DNA of 64,000 nt from Bacillus australimaris (GTDB lineage Bacteria; Bacillota; Bacilli; Bacillales; Bacillaceae), in the NCBI RefSeq assembly GCF_001307105.1, contig NZ_LGYN01000001.1:797652-861651 (forward strand). Reading direction: 5' to 3'. The first letter of the stretch is position 1; each line of letters starts with the position of its first letter. The notes beneath the pieces were generated by a model. The model ran no database searches and was not told where the DNA came from. It was given only the letters and a program-made list of their open reading frames with translations. A program made the position numbers and the translations under genes. This document shows positions 47,500 through 56,389 of the stretch, in pieces.

Positions 47500-48066
47500 T
47501 TACTTTTCTTCATATCCATTCACAACTAAGTCAAGCTTCCCTGTCCCAGGATCAATGACAAGCCCGTGTACAGGCACATCTGATGGAAGAAGCGGGTGAT
47601 TTTTGACAACGGACACACTGTCTTTCACGCTCTCTTCAACTGAACTAAAGCTTTTGAGCCACTGTTCAAAATCAATTCCTGAGTATTCCAGTACTTCAAT
47701 ACGTTTTTCTGGAATACCACGCTCAACGGCTTTATTTAAAAGTGTTTTGCTATCGATTTTACTCATACCGCAATCATGATGCCCAATGACATATACCTCG
47801 TCAGCGTTTAATTCGTAAACAGCTACTAAAATGCTGCGCATAATACTTCCAAATGGATGAGAAACAAGTGCCCCTGCACTTTTGACAATCTTAATATCTC
47901 CATTTTTCATGTTCATGGCACGCGGAAGCAGCTCAACAAGTCTTGTATCCATACATGATAGAATGACAGCTTTTTTCTGTGGAAACTTCGTCGTTGTAAA
48001 TTCTTCATATTTCTTTTCTTCAATAAATTGTTGATTATATTCGATGATTTCATCTAAAAGTTTCAT
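47500..48066 (-). CDS. ytiB: Beta-class carbonic anhydrase YtiB
   Basis: 188 residues from ATG 48066 (N-terminus MKLLDEIIEYN); a longer frame begins at 48111. Zinc ligands are Cys in SCMDTRLVELLP (Cys, Asp, Arg of the active site) and His/Cys in IGHHDCGMS. It interconverts CO2 and bicarbonate, supplying bicarbonate for carboxylations. Divergent from the Zur-controlled znuA-like gene. Confidence 0.92.
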   Translation of the reverse strand: MKLLDEIIEYNQQFIEEKKYEEFTTTKFPQKKAVILSCMDTRLVELLPRAMNMKNGDIKIVKSAGALVSHPFGSIMRSILVAVYELNADEVYVIGHHDCGMSKIDSKTLLNKAVERGIPEKRIEVLEYSGIDFEQWLKSFSSVEESVKDSVSVVKNHPLLPSDVPVHGLVIDPGTGKLDLVVNGYEEK

Positions 48067-48195
48067 ACGTTTGTCCATTCCTTTATCTTTTTTTAAAAAT
48101 AAATATAGCACAATGTGAGAAATCTCGTCACGTTTTGCAGCCTATTTTTTTAGAGGAAACATCTGCTGACGAAAAATTTTTATTTTCCCCTTTTC

Positions 48196-48214
48196 AAATC
48201 GTAATTATTACGAT
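48196..48214. promoter_or_regulatory. Zur box upstream of the znuA-like gene
   Basis: AAATCGTAATTATTACGAT matches the Bacillus Zur consensus (TCGTAATNATTACGA core). A second partial copy, AAATCGTAATCATTT, follows at 48233-48247. Confidence 0.9.
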
Positions 48215-48280
48215 ACAATAACTCAGGACATTAAATCGTAATCATTTCTATCTATTGGATTGAGAGGAGACATTTTCTAC

Positions 48281-49264
48281 ATGAAAAAAATCTTTTATAT
48301 TTTAACAGCTGCTTTATTCGCGATCGGTCTCGCCGCTTGCTCAAGCAGTGCGGGGACAAATGCTTCAAAAGGTAAGGCAGACGGGAAACTAAACATTTAC
48401 ACCACGATTTTCCCGATCCAAGATTTCACTGAAAAAATTGGTGGCTCTCATGTAAACGCACAAAGTGTGTACCCTGCCAATGCAGATGCACACAGCTTTG
48501 AACCAAGTTCAAAAACAATGGTTGAAATGGCTGAAGGGGATGCCTTCATCTACAGCGGCACAGGGGCTGAAGCATTCGCAGACAAAACGGCTGCCACATT
48601 AAAAGACCAAGGCGTAAAAACAGTCAAAGCAGCTGAAGGTATCAAATTATTATCGACAAAAGACGAACATGCACATGAAGAAGGCGAAGATCATGAACAT
48701 GAAGGTGAAGAGCATGATCATGATGGGCACGATCACGGAGATAAAGATCCTCATGCATGGTTAGATCCAGTTTATGCGCAGACAATGGCAAAAAACATTA
48801 AAGACACACTCGTTTCATTAGATCCAGATCATAAAGACGAATACACAAAAAACTATGAAAATCTAAAAAAAGAGCTGCAATCGTTAGATCAAGAATTCAA
48901 AACAACCTTATCTAAAGCGAAGCATAAAGAAATCCTTGTTTCTCACGCAGCTTATGGTTATTGGGAAAAGCGCTATGGCATTGAGCAAATCAGTGTTTTA
49001 GGATTATCCGCTTCAGAAGAGCCATCACAAAAGCAGCTCGAAAACATTGTACAAAAAGCGGAAAAGCACCACATTCAATATGTTATTTTTGAAAACAACG
49101 TCAGCAGCAAAGTATCAGATACGATCCGTAGTGAAATTGGGGCAAAAAGCTTGACCCTTAAAAATCTCGAATCCATTACAGAAGATGATGCCAAAAATGG
49201 CGAAAGCTACGTCAGCTTAATGAAACAAAATTTAAAGACCTTAAAAACCGCTTTAAATGATTAA
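48281..49264 (+). CDS. znuA: Zinc ABC transporter substrate-binding lipoprotein (ZnuA/AdcA-like)
   Basis: 327 residues from ATG 48281. The lipobox LAAC gives Cys20. The A-1 family fold has ligand histidines in DAHSFEP, DPHAWLDP and VSHAAYGY. A His/Glu/Asp-rich loop (residues 130-158: EHAHEEGEDHEHEGEEH and onward) marks a zinc-specific binder. No permease or ATPase gene follows; a terminator comes directly after. A Zur box and a half copy precede it. It probably delivers zinc to a ZnuBC pair encoded elsewhere; the symbol reflects the family. Confidence 0.9.
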   Translation: MKKIFYILTAALFAIGLAACSSSAGTNASKGKADGKLNIYTTIFPIQDFTEKIGGSHVNAQSVYPANADAHSFEPSSKTMVEMAEGDAFIYSGTGAEAFADKTAATLKDQGVKTVKAAEGIKLLSTKDEHAHEEGEDHEHEGEEHDHDGHDHGDKDPHAWLDPVYAQTMAKNIKDTLVSLDPDHKDEYTKNYENLKKELQSLDQEFKTTLSKAKHKEILVSHAAYGYWEKRYGIEQISVLGLSASEEPSQKQLENIVQKAEKHHIQYVIFENNVSSKVSDTIRSEIGAKSLTLKNLESITEDDAKNGESYVSLMKQNLKTLKTALND

Positions 49265-49271
49265 TTCTTTG

Positions 49272-49299
49272 AACCCCGGGTTATGATCCGGGGTTTTTT
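49272..49299 (+). terminator. Terminator of the znuA-like gene
   Basis: AACCCCGG pairs with CCGGGGTT, followed by TTTT. Confidence 0.9.
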
Positions 49300-49309
49300 G
49301 CTGTCATAA

Positions 49310-49543
49310 AAAGCACACCTTTATAGGGTGTGCTTCCAGCATGTAGACAAACCCTCGCATTCGGTGTCAGGTCTGCGCTCCGGTGCTCACGAATGTCAAA
49401 TTCGCTCCGCTTCGGTGCTCGCCCTTCCTAGACTGCAAAGGTTTTCTATCACGCTGAAAAGAAGACAAAGGGCTAAAATAAAGATCATTTTAGCCCTTTG
49501 TCAACAATCTGAAAGCACACCTTTATAAAGGTGTGCTTCTTTT
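49310..49543. repeat. Repeat region: duplicated terminator hairpins flanking a hairpin-bearing insert
   Basis: AAAGCACACCTTTATA occurs at 49310-49325 and again at 49512-49527, 202 bases apart, each within a hairpin closing with GGTGTGCTT or a variant. Between them are short direct repeats (GGTGCTC) and a perfect 16-base stem GACAAAGGGCTAAAAT / ATTTTAGCCCTTTGTC (49464-49479, 49487-49502) with a 7-base loop. No reading frame is convincing. It resembles an intergenic dispersed repeat inserted at the rpmE2 terminator; only genome comparison can show this. Confidence 0.6.
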
Positions 49544-49547
49544 TTAC
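49512..49547 (-). terminator. rpmE2 terminator
   Basis: AAGCACACCTTTATAAAGGTGTGCTT is a nearly perfect palindrome just after the rpmE2 stop; on the minus strand the following bases are less T-rich than on the plus strand. Confidence 0.6.
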
Positions 49548-49786
49548 ATTTGATATTTTTTCTTAAACAGCTCAGCTCTTCCGCCTTTTTCACCGAATTT
49601 CTGGCGCCCTGTATAAAAAGGATGTGTATCTGAGCTTGTTTCTACTTTAATGACAGGATATGTTTTCCCGTCTTCCCACTCTACTGTCTCATTTGATGTC
49701 TTTGTCGATCTACTCAAGAAGCGGTAACCGCTGTTTACGTCCATAAATACAACTTCATGTGAGGTTGGATGAATATCTCTTTTCAA
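49544..49786 (-). CDS. rpmE2: Ribosomal protein L31 type B (YtiA)
   Basis: 80 residues from TTG 49786 behind AAGGAG. It lacks the CxxC zinc motif of ordinary L31 and shows the type B pattern ([20 protein letters not shown] and [14 protein letters not shown]). Under zinc limitation this form replaces zinc-containing L31 on ribosomes and so frees zinc. A perfect 21-base Zur palindrome lies 23 bases upstream of the start. Confidence 0.96.
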   Translation of the reverse strand: MKRDIHPTSHEVVFMDVNSGYRFLSRSTKTSNETVEWEDGKTYPVIKVETSSDTHPFYTGRQKFGEKGGRAELFKKKYQM

Positions 49787-49808
49787 TGTCAAAACTCCTT
49801 TCGTCATC

Positions 49809-49829
49809 AAAACGTAATTATTACGTTTT
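49809..49829. promoter_or_regulatory. Zur box of rpmE2
   Basis: AAAACGTAATTATTACGTTTT is a perfect palindrome with the Zur core CGTAATTATTACG. Confidence 0.92.
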
Positions 49830-49962
49830 ATAATTATATTCTACTCCCTCTTTTACAACCTGTCAAAAAACAAGCTTTCTTAGTCAGGAAGAATAATCTA
49901 AAAATGGTGGAGAATAATAAGCATCATGAAAAAGAGAAGCGATAAGAAAGGCGGAGAAAAAA

Positions 49963-51294
49963 TTGACTGATCTCGTTTTAGCTAGAAGCCTATTCGGCAC
50001 AACCATGGGCTTTCATATTATTTATGCCTCACTTGGTGTCGGCATCCCGCTAATGATTTTGTTAGCTGAACTCATCTTTCAAAAAACGAAAGACCCGCAT
50101 TATGCCATCATGGCCAAGCGGTGGACAAAAGCACAGGCTGTCCTCTTAGGGGTCGCCATTCCAACAGGTACTATTGCTGGTACACAGCTTGCTCTTTTAT
50201 GGCCGGGTTTTATGGAGGTCATCGGAAAGGTCATGTCACTGCCATTCCAGATTGAAATTTATGCGTTCTTTATAGAAGCATTATTTATGTCTATTTATGT
50301 GTACGCAGCGGATCGCCTATCATCTTCTATGCGCATCATTACCGTTATTTTTATCGTCATTGGCGCAGCCGCATCAGCGATTCTGATTACAAACGTACAT
50401 GCTTTTGAAGGGACACCTGCTGGCTTTCAGATGGTGAATGGAGAAATCACAAATATCGAGCCTTGGAAGGCCTTTTTCAACCCTAGCTTTGTTGTGACCG
50501 CTACACATGTCGTGCTGTCTGCTTTTACAACAGGCGCATTTGTAATTGCTTCAGTGGCAGCTTTTAAAATGCTGAAAACAAGAAAGAATGAAAAGCTCTA
50601 TACCTTTCATCGAAAGGCCCTCTTTCTTGGACTGATTGTAGGAGGACTTTTCTCTTTTCTAACAGCCTTAAATGGTCACGAATCCGCTCAGTTGCTCTAT
50701 GAATATCAGCCTGAAAAGCTCGCTGGTGCTGAAGGTTTGTTTGAAACGCAATCACATGCGCCTCTTGCAATAGGTGGTTTTACAGATGCCGAATCGCAGG
50801 AGATTAAAGGTGCTATTGAAATTCCTTGGGCACTGAGTTTTCTGGCAGGAAATAGCTTTGATACAGTGGTCAAAGGGTTAAATGATTTTCCTCGTGACGA
50901 GTGGCCGCCTTTATTTATTCACACATTATTTAACGGCATGGTCATTATTGGATCAGTGCTCATACTGTTTGCTGTGTTAGCACTGCTTTACCGTAAAATT
51001 TTAAAACGCGAGCATTATCCGAAATGGCTTCTTTTTCTTTATTTATTCGGCGGTCCTCTTAGTCTTTTGGCTATTGAATTTGGCTGGATCTTTGCATGTA
51101 CAGGCCGGCAGCCATGGGTCATTTATCGAATGCTCAAAACCTCAGAAGTCGTCACATCATCAGGGTCGATCGGGACACTCTTTATCCTATTTGCCATTGT
51201 CTATCTCATCTTAGGCATTGCAACCGTTATTGTGCTGACATACTACTTTAGAAAACATTCGGTTGAAGAAGACCTACGGTTAACAGAATCTTAA
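49963..51294 (+). CDS. ythA: Cytochrome bd-type quinol oxidase subunit I (YthA)
   Basis: 443 residues from TTG 49963, with GGCGGAG upstream. About nine membrane helices. The haem-ligand histidines are expected in LFGTTMGFHIIYA (near residue 18) and in later helices, and the GRQPWVIYRMLKTSE block is the conserved CydA end. The periplasmic Q-loop is short, as in the cyanide-insensitive CIO branch. With YthB it oxidises menaquinol and reduces oxygen. B. subtilis has both cydAB and ythAB. Confidence 0.93.
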   Translation: MTDLVLARSLFGTTMGFHIIYASLGVGIPLMILLAELIFQKTKDPHYAIMAKRWTKAQAVLLGVAIPTGTIAGTQLALLWPGFMEVIGKVMSLPFQIEIYAFFIEALFMSIYVYAADRLSSSMRIITVIFIVIGAAASAILITNVHAFEGTPAGFQMVNGEITNIEPWKAFFNPSFVVTATHVVLSAFTTGAFVIASVAAFKMLKTRKNEKLYTFHRKALFLGLIVGGLFSFLTALNGHESAQLLYEYQPEKLAGAEGLFETQSHAPLAIGGFTDAESQEIKGAIEIPWALSFLAGNSFDTVVKGLNDFPRDEWPPLFIHTLFNGMVIIGSVLILFAVLALLYRKILKREHYPKWLLFLYLFGGPLSLLAIEFGWIFACTGRQPWVIYRMLKTSEVVTSSGSIGTLFILFAIVYLILGIATVIVLTYYFRKHSVEEDLRLTES

Positions 51295-51310
51295 AAAGGG
51301 AGCGATCTTG

Positions 51311-52363
51311 ATGCAAATGGATGTTACAACCGATGCGCTCATTGCAATCACCATTTTATGGGGATTCGTGTTTATCTATGCAGTGATGGCATCAATGGAT
51401 TTCGGCGCAGGATTTTGGTCAATGATTTATATGAATAGGGAACAAACAAAGGCCGCAAATATCGCAAATAAGTATCTTTCTCCAACATGGGAAGTGACAA
51501 ACGTCTTCATTGTGGCCATCGTCGTCGCATTGTTCAGCCTGTTTCCAGGTGCGACCTTTGTACTTGGCACCGTTTTATTAATACCAGGCAGCATCATATT
51601 ATTGCTTCTTGCACTGCGAAGCGGGTTTCTCGTGTTTTCTCATTCACTGCCTAAAAAATACAGAAAAGTCGTCACATACATTTCAGGGATTAGCGGGTTT
51701 ATCATTCCGTCCATCCTGATCATGGTTCTCCCGATTACCCATGGTGGATTTATCTATCAGGAGAATAACGTCTACTCGTTAGACCTAGGACTCGTCTTTA
51801 CAAGTGCAAATGTCTATTCTTTCGTAGGCTTTGCCATTTTCAGCACCCTTTTTCTTTCAGCTTTGCTTTTAGCTGATTTTTCAAATGTGGCGGATGAAGA
51901 CGAAGCATACAGCATTTATAGAAGAGGTGCGCTCATTACTGGTCCACTGTCACTTATGATGGCCTTTTTTATCATGCTGACATTACGAAGCGAGGCCAAT
52001 TGGCTATTTACAAAAATGATGCAGCACATTCCTATTCTTCTTGTATCACTCCTAATGTTTTTGCTAGCAGGGCTAGCTCTGTTTTTACCAAACAGGCGGT
52101 TCAAGCATCGAAAAGGGAGACCGCGTTTGGCGGTCATTGCGATTACGATTCAATATTTCTTAGCAAGCTATGTGTACGGTCATGCTCATTTGCCTTATAT
52201 GGCCTATCCAGATATTACAATCATGTCTGGATTTACAGACCCTGTCACATTTAGGGCATTATTTATCACCTATATTGTAGGTTTTGTTATCTTATTTCCT
52301 GGATTTTATTTCTTCTGGAAATTGTTTATGAAGGATAAGCGTTACATTCGTCAGGAAGATTGA
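51311..52363 (+). CDS. ythB: Cytochrome bd-type quinol oxidase subunit II (YthB)
   Basis: 350 residues from ATG 51311 behind AAAGGGAG. Eight membrane helices. The N-terminal ILWGFVFIYAVMASMDFGAGFW is the CydB signature. It starts 16 bases after ythA and forms the oxidase heterodimer with it. A TTG three bases upstream is a possible alternative start. Confidence 0.92.
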   Translation: MQMDVTTDALIAITILWGFVFIYAVMASMDFGAGFWSMIYMNREQTKAANIANKYLSPTWEVTNVFIVAIVVALFSLFPGATFVLGTVLLIPGSIILLLLALRSGFLVFSHSLPKKYRKVVTYISGISGFIIPSILIMVLPITHGGFIYQENNVYSLDLGLVFTSANVYSFVGFAIFSTLFLSALLLADFSNVADEDEAYSIYRRGALITGPLSLMMAFFIMLTLRSEANWLFTKMMQHIPILLVSLLMFLLAGLALFLPNRRFKHRKGRPRLAVIAITIQYFLASYVYGHAHLPYMAYPDITIMSGFTDPVTFRALFITYIVGFVILFPGFYFFWKLFMKDKRYIRQED

Positions 52364-52431
52364 CATGAATGGACATGGTTCATTTCGGTTACATTATAAA
52401 TGAAAGACATATTCAAAAGGAGGTCATCTAT

Positions 52432-52590
52432 ATGAGTCAAAAAATCCTTTGTGAAGTCAATAACTGTTCCTATTGGAATGCTGGAAACCGCTGTGGTGCT
52501 GATGCAATTTATGTCGTCAGCCACACAGGAAATACGGCTGAGAAAAGTGAAGAAACAGATTGTAAAACGTTTAAACCACAAGATCTTTAA
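52432..52590 (+). CDS. DUF1540 cysteine-rich small protein
   Basis: 52 residues from ATG 52432 with AGGAGG. Four cysteines in CEVNNCSYWNAGNRCGAD and DCKTF follow the DUF1540 pattern (CX4CX7CX19-20C), which suggests a small metal-binding fold. Found 68 bases after ythB on the same strand and followed by another small gene. Function unknown. Confidence 0.82.
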   Translation: MSQKILCEVNNCSYWNAGNRCGADAIYVVSHTGNTAEKSEETDCKTFKPQDL

Positions 52591-52616
52591 GTCTCATTTA
52601 AAGGAGGCGCTTCAAT

Positions 52617-52808
52617 TTGAAACATGATCGGCTGCTTCAAACGTTTTTTGACGAAATTCATGACGCGGATGAAGCCGCATTTTATCAAGCCGCTCACTCC
52701 TTTTTAAACCTTTGGGATTATGAATATGGTCATGCAGCAAACATGCCCAATGACATGCATCAGTATATCGGACAGCTTGCTTATGACAGCGAGCTGATAG
52801 AAGAGTAA
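52617..52808 (+). CDS. Hypothetical small acidic protein
   Basis: 63 residues from TTG 52617, with AAAGGAGG ten bases upstream. Helical and acidic (LLQTFFDEIHDADEAAFYQA; LWDYEYGHAANMPNDMHQYI), no signal or membrane segment. It lies 26 bases after the DUF1540 gene and before a strong terminator, so the two are probably co-transcribed. I do not recognise the family. Confidence 0.65.
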   Translation: MKHDRLLQTFFDEIHDADEAAFYQAAHSFLNLWDYEYGHAANMPNDMHQYIGQLAYDSELIEE

Positions 52809-52839
52809 GAAAGAGCGGGTTGCCGCTCTTTCTTTTTTG
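52809..52839. terminator. Terminator after the 52.6-kb small gene
   Basis: AGAAAGAGCGG pairs with CCGCTCTTTCT around a short loop, with six T following. Confidence 0.92.
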
Positions 52840-52914
52840 TTCAGACAGGAAAGAAAAACTTTTCCTCACTATACATAGATTCTATTTGATATGCAAAAGG
52901 TGATTCCTTCGTTT

Positions 52915-54039
52915 TCATCTCACAAAATCATGTTTTGTAAACACGTCAATTTTATCTGAAAATGAACGAAGTGCTTGATAATCAACTTCCACACCCATTC
53001 CTGGGGAACGAGGCACCTCAATAAATCCATTTTCAACCTTGATTTCAGGATAAATGATATCCTGCTCCCAATATTTTGACGAAGCTGAAATATCACCGGG
53101 AATTGTAAATTGCGGAAGCGACGCAAGTGCCACGTTCTGTGCGCGGGAAATACCAGTTTCAATCATCCCTCCGCACCATAAAGGAATTTGGTGCTCCTTA
53201 CTAAACGTATGAATTTTAAGTGCCTCTGTCAGTCCGCCCACTCGTGAAGGCTTCACATTAATAATTTGACAGCTGCCAAGCTCTATAGCTTTTCTAGCAT
53301 CATCTAAAGAACAAATACTTTCATCTAAACAAATCGGCGTTTTTAAATGCTTTTGCAAATGGCGGTGGTCCACAATATCATCTGCAGCTAGAGGCTGTTC
53401 AATCATTAATAAACGAATATCATCGAGCTGCTTAAGCTTGCTAATATCCTTTAATTCATAAGCGGAGTTTGCATCTGCCATTAATGGAAGGTCAGGAAAA
53501 GACTCTCTTATCCTTTGAAGAAGTCCAATATCCTGTCCCGGCTTAATTTTCACCTTCACCCGCTGATAACCTTGGTCAACATATTGCTGAATTTGCTGAA
53601 GCATATCGTCAATAGGACCTAACCCCGCCACAACACCAGATGGTATTCTCTCTTTAGTACCGCCTAATACGTCACGTAAGGACTTATTTTCACGCTTCGC
53701 ATAAATATCCCAAACAGCCGCTTCAATGCCTGCTTTCGCCATCCTATTGCCTTTAAAATGATAGAGACTGTCAGGTATTTCTGAAGGATGTGTAAAGGTG
53801 CGCGTCAGCACATTCGGGATAAAGAAAGCCCTCAGCATGTGATAGCAAGTCTCGATTGTTTCTTCTGTATACCACGGAGAAGAAAAAGCAGATACCTCTC
53901 CCCATCCAGTCAATCCTGTTTGATCTTTTACTTCAACAATAATAAACTCACGTTCAGAAATGGTGCCAAGACTTGTTGTAAATGGCTGTTTAAGCTTCAT
54001 TGTGACATGATATAAAATTACTCGTTCAATTTGAATCAT
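52915..54039 (-). CDS. menC: o-Succinylbenzoate synthase MenC
   Basis: 374 residues from ATG 54039, with AAAGGGG upstream, overlapping the menE end by 14 bases. Enolase superfamily: capping domain at the N-terminus, catalytic Lys in VKVKIKPGQD, metal ligands in LMADANSAY, IEQPLAADD and CLDESI, and second Lys in IINVKPSRVGG. It dehydrates SHCHC to o-succinylbenzoate in menaquinone synthesis. Some family members also racemise N-acylamino acids. Confidence 0.95.
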   Translation of the reverse strand: MIQIERVILYHVTMKLKQPFTTSLGTISEREFIIVEVKDQTGLTGWGEVSAFSSPWYTEETIETCYHMLRAFFIPNVLTRTFTHPSEIPDSLYHFKGNRMAKAGIEAAVWDIYAKRENKSLRDVLGGTKERIPSGVVAGLGPIDDMLQQIQQYVDQGYQRVKVKIKPGQDIGLLQRIRESFPDLPLMADANSAYELKDISKLKQLDDIRLLMIEQPLAADDIVDHRHLQKHLKTPICLDESICSLDDARKAIELGSCQIINVKPSRVGGLTEALKIHTFSKEHQIPLWCGGMIETGISRAQNVALASLPQFTIPGDISASSKYWEQDIIYPEIKVENGFIEVPRSPGMGVEVDYQALRSFSDKIDVFTKHDFVR

Positions 54040-55486
54040 TTGAAAACCCCTTTGACTTGAGTCTGTGCCTCTGCAATTTATTGGACGCATTTCTTGGCAG
54101 CTCGTCCACAAAGTGAAAAGCCGCGGGCCATTTATATTTGGCTAAATGCGACTCACACAAAGCATAGAGCTCATTCTCCGGTATTTTATCGTCTGTTACA
54201 AGGAAGGCAGCAGGTACCTCTCCCCATCTATCATCATACATACCCGTCACTCCGGCCTCCTTGACATGCGGATGTGTTAACAGAACCGCTTCAATTTCCG
54301 CAGGATAAATATTTTCTCCTCCAGAAATAATTAAATCTGAACGGCGGTCAAGTACATATAAGAACCCTTCCTCATCCACATAGCCAATATCACCTGTTTT
54401 CAGCCACCCTTCATCAAATGCAGCCGCCGTCGCGTCTTGACGATAAAGGTATCCTTTCATGACATTTGCACCTTTAACGATAATTTCGCCATGCTCAAAA
54501 GGACGACAAATACGTTCGCCATCTTGAATTTTCAGCTCACATCCAAAAAGAGGTTTACCCGCTGAACCAAGCTTCTCTACACTAAATTCAGGCGCAAGGG
54601 TCACAATTTGTGAACAGGTTTCCGTCATACCGTACGATTGAAAGACAGGAAAGCCCTTCTCTTTGCTTTCTTGAAGCATCGCATAAGGCGCAGGTCCTCC
54701 GCCTAATAAAAGACAACGCAAAGAAGATGGACATTCTTCAAGTCTGCTTAATAGACGGGATAACATCGTCTGAACAACAGAGATCATTGTCACACGATGC
54801 TGTTCAATAGAATCCTTTACTTCATCAACATCAAACTTCTGATGAAGCACAACAGTCATGCCATATATGACCGACTTAAATAAAGCAGATAATCCGCTAA
54901 TATGAAAAAGGGGCAGCGCAATGAGCCAGCGGTCATCCTCTCTGAGCCCCATATTCAATGCTGAGGAAACAGCACTGTGAAAATGATTGCCAAACGTTTG
55001 CTCCACCCCTTTTGGACGCCCAGTTGTTCCAGATGTATACATGATGGTCGCTGTTTCATTCAAATCAAATTCGCTCTCGATTTTCTTTTCATCGCCTTGC
55101 TCTGCTTCAGGTAAAGTCTCCATTGTATAAACAGGTAAATCACTTACATGATCGATTGCAAAAACAGATTCCGTTAATAAAGCCGCTGCTTTTGCATCTT
55201 CAAGCTGATAGCGTCTTTCAGCTTTTGTCAGCTTATTGTTCAATAGCACAATTTTTAATCCTAATAAAAAACAAGCATGAACTAGCATCACCATTTGAGG
55301 CTGATTATTCATCAAAAGCGCAACCGTTTCCCCTTTTTTCAATGATGCTTGTGCAAGTCTATTTGAAAGCTCGTCAACTTCTTGAGCTAATTCGTGAAAT
55401 GTCCACTCTTTATTTTGATAAATGAGCGCGACTCGATCTGGCGTTAAATAGGCACGGTGCAGCAGCCAATTCGGTTGCTTCATCAT
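54026..55486 (-). CDS. menE: o-Succinylbenzoate-CoA ligase MenE
   Basis: 486 residues. An acyl-adenylate enzyme: AMP-binding motif TIMYTSGTTGRPKGVEQTF near residue 150, QSYGMTETCSQ, and the hinge LDRRSDLIISGGENIYPAEIE. The C-terminal Lys in LPRNASNKLQRHRL completes the site. It activates o-succinylbenzoate to its CoA thioester. It overlaps menC. Confidence 0.96.
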   Translation of the reverse strand: MMKQPNWLLHRAYLTPDRVALIYQNKEWTFHELAQEVDELSNRLAQASLKKGETVALLMNNQPQMVMLVHACFLLGLKIVLLNNKLTKAERRYQLEDAKAAALLTESVFAIDHVSDLPVYTMETLPEAEQGDEKKIESEFDLNETATIMYTSGTTGRPKGVEQTFGNHFHSAVSSALNMGLREDDRWLIALPLFHISGLSALFKSVIYGMTVVLHQKFDVDEVKDSIEQHRVTMISVVQTMLSRLLSRLEECPSSLRCLLLGGGPAPYAMLQESKEKGFPVFQSYGMTETCSQIVTLAPEFSVEKLGSAGKPLFGCELKIQDGERICRPFEHGEIIVKGANVMKGYLYRQDATAAAFDEGWLKTGDIGYVDEEGFLYVLDRRSDLIISGGENIYPAEIEAVLLTHPHVKEAGVTGMYDDRWGEVPAAFLVTDDKIPENELYALCESHLAKYKWPAAFHFVDELPRNASNKLQRHRLKSKGFSNDSN

Positions 55487-55505
55487 GACACCTCCTTTTT
55501 GTAAA

Positions 55506-55542
55506 AGAAAACAGCTTAGTCTGATGCACTAAGCTGTTTTCA
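55506..55542 (-). terminator. Terminator between menB and menE
   Basis: Minus-strand AAAACAGCTTAGT pairs with ACTAAGCTGTTTT, then a T-rich stretch. It could separate menFDHB from menEC transcripts or only dampen read-through. Confidence 0.75.
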
Positions 55543-55556
55543 TCGATATCATTGAA

Positions 55557-56375
55557 TCAAGGGAAACGCGGGAACTGACCGAAGTCCGGCTTGCGTTTTT
55601 CCTTAAAGGAATCGCGTCCTTCTTTTGCTTCATCTGTTGTGTAATAAAGAAGAGTCGCATCTCCTGCAAATTGCTGAATTCCAGCTAGTCCATCTGTATC
55701 CGCATTAAATGCAGCTTTCAAGAAACGTAAAGCAGTCGGACTTTTCTCTAGCATTTCTTCACACCACTTCACTGTTTCCTCTTCAAGCTGATCTAATGGT
55801 ACAACTGTGTTGACAAGTCCCATATCAAGCGCTTCTTGTGCATTGTATTGACGGCATAAGTACCAGATTTCTCTCGCTTTCTTATGACCAACAATACGTG
55901 CAAGATAGCCTGAACCATAACCAGCATCAAAGCTGCCAACTTTTGGACCGGTTTGTCCAAAAATCGCATTATCTGCTGCAATTGTGAGGTCACATACTAT
56001 GTGAAGAACGTGTCCGCCTCCGATTGCATAACCTGCAACCATCGCAACAACCGGCTTTGGAATCACACGAATCAAACGCTGCAAGTCTAATACGTTTAGA
56101 CGTGGAATTTGGTCATCTCCCACATAACCGCCATGGCCGCGAACTTTTTGGTCTCCACCAGAGCAGAATGCTTTACCGCCTGCACCTGCAAGAACAATTA
56201 CACCAACCTCTGAATTATCACGAGCACGTGAAAATGCATCAATTAATTCACTAACAGTCTTTGGGGTAAACGCGTTATGTACGTGTGGACGATTAATCGT
56301 AATCTTTGCGATCCCATTGTACGTTTCATATAAAATTTCGTCATAATGACGCTCAGTTTGCCATTCAATAGCCAT
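55557..56375 (-). CDS. menB: 1,4-Dihydroxy-2-naphthoyl-CoA synthase MenB
   Basis: 272 residues from ATG 56375, with GAGGAGG upstream. Crotonase fold: oxyanion hole in [16 protein letters not shown] and [19 protein letters not shown], and the family-specific [16 protein letters not shown] with the active-site Asp and Tyr. It closes the second naphthoate ring from o-succinylbenzoyl-CoA. Fourth gene of the minus-strand men run. Confidence 0.97.
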   Translation of the reverse strand: MAIEWQTERHYDEILYETYNGIAKITINRPHVHNAFTPKTVSELIDAFSRARDNSEVGVIVLAGAGGKAFCSGGDQKVRGHGGYVGDDQIPRLNVLDLQRLIRVIPKPVVAMVAGYAIGGGHVLHIVCDLTIAADNAIFGQTGPKVGSFDAGYGSGYLARIVGHKKAREIWYLCRQYNAQEALDMGLVNTVVPLDQLEEETVKWCEEMLEKSPTALRFLKAAFNADTDGLAGIQQFAGDATLLYYTTDEAKEGRDSFKEKRKPDFGQFPRFP

Positions 56376-56389
56376 CAATATTTCCTCCT

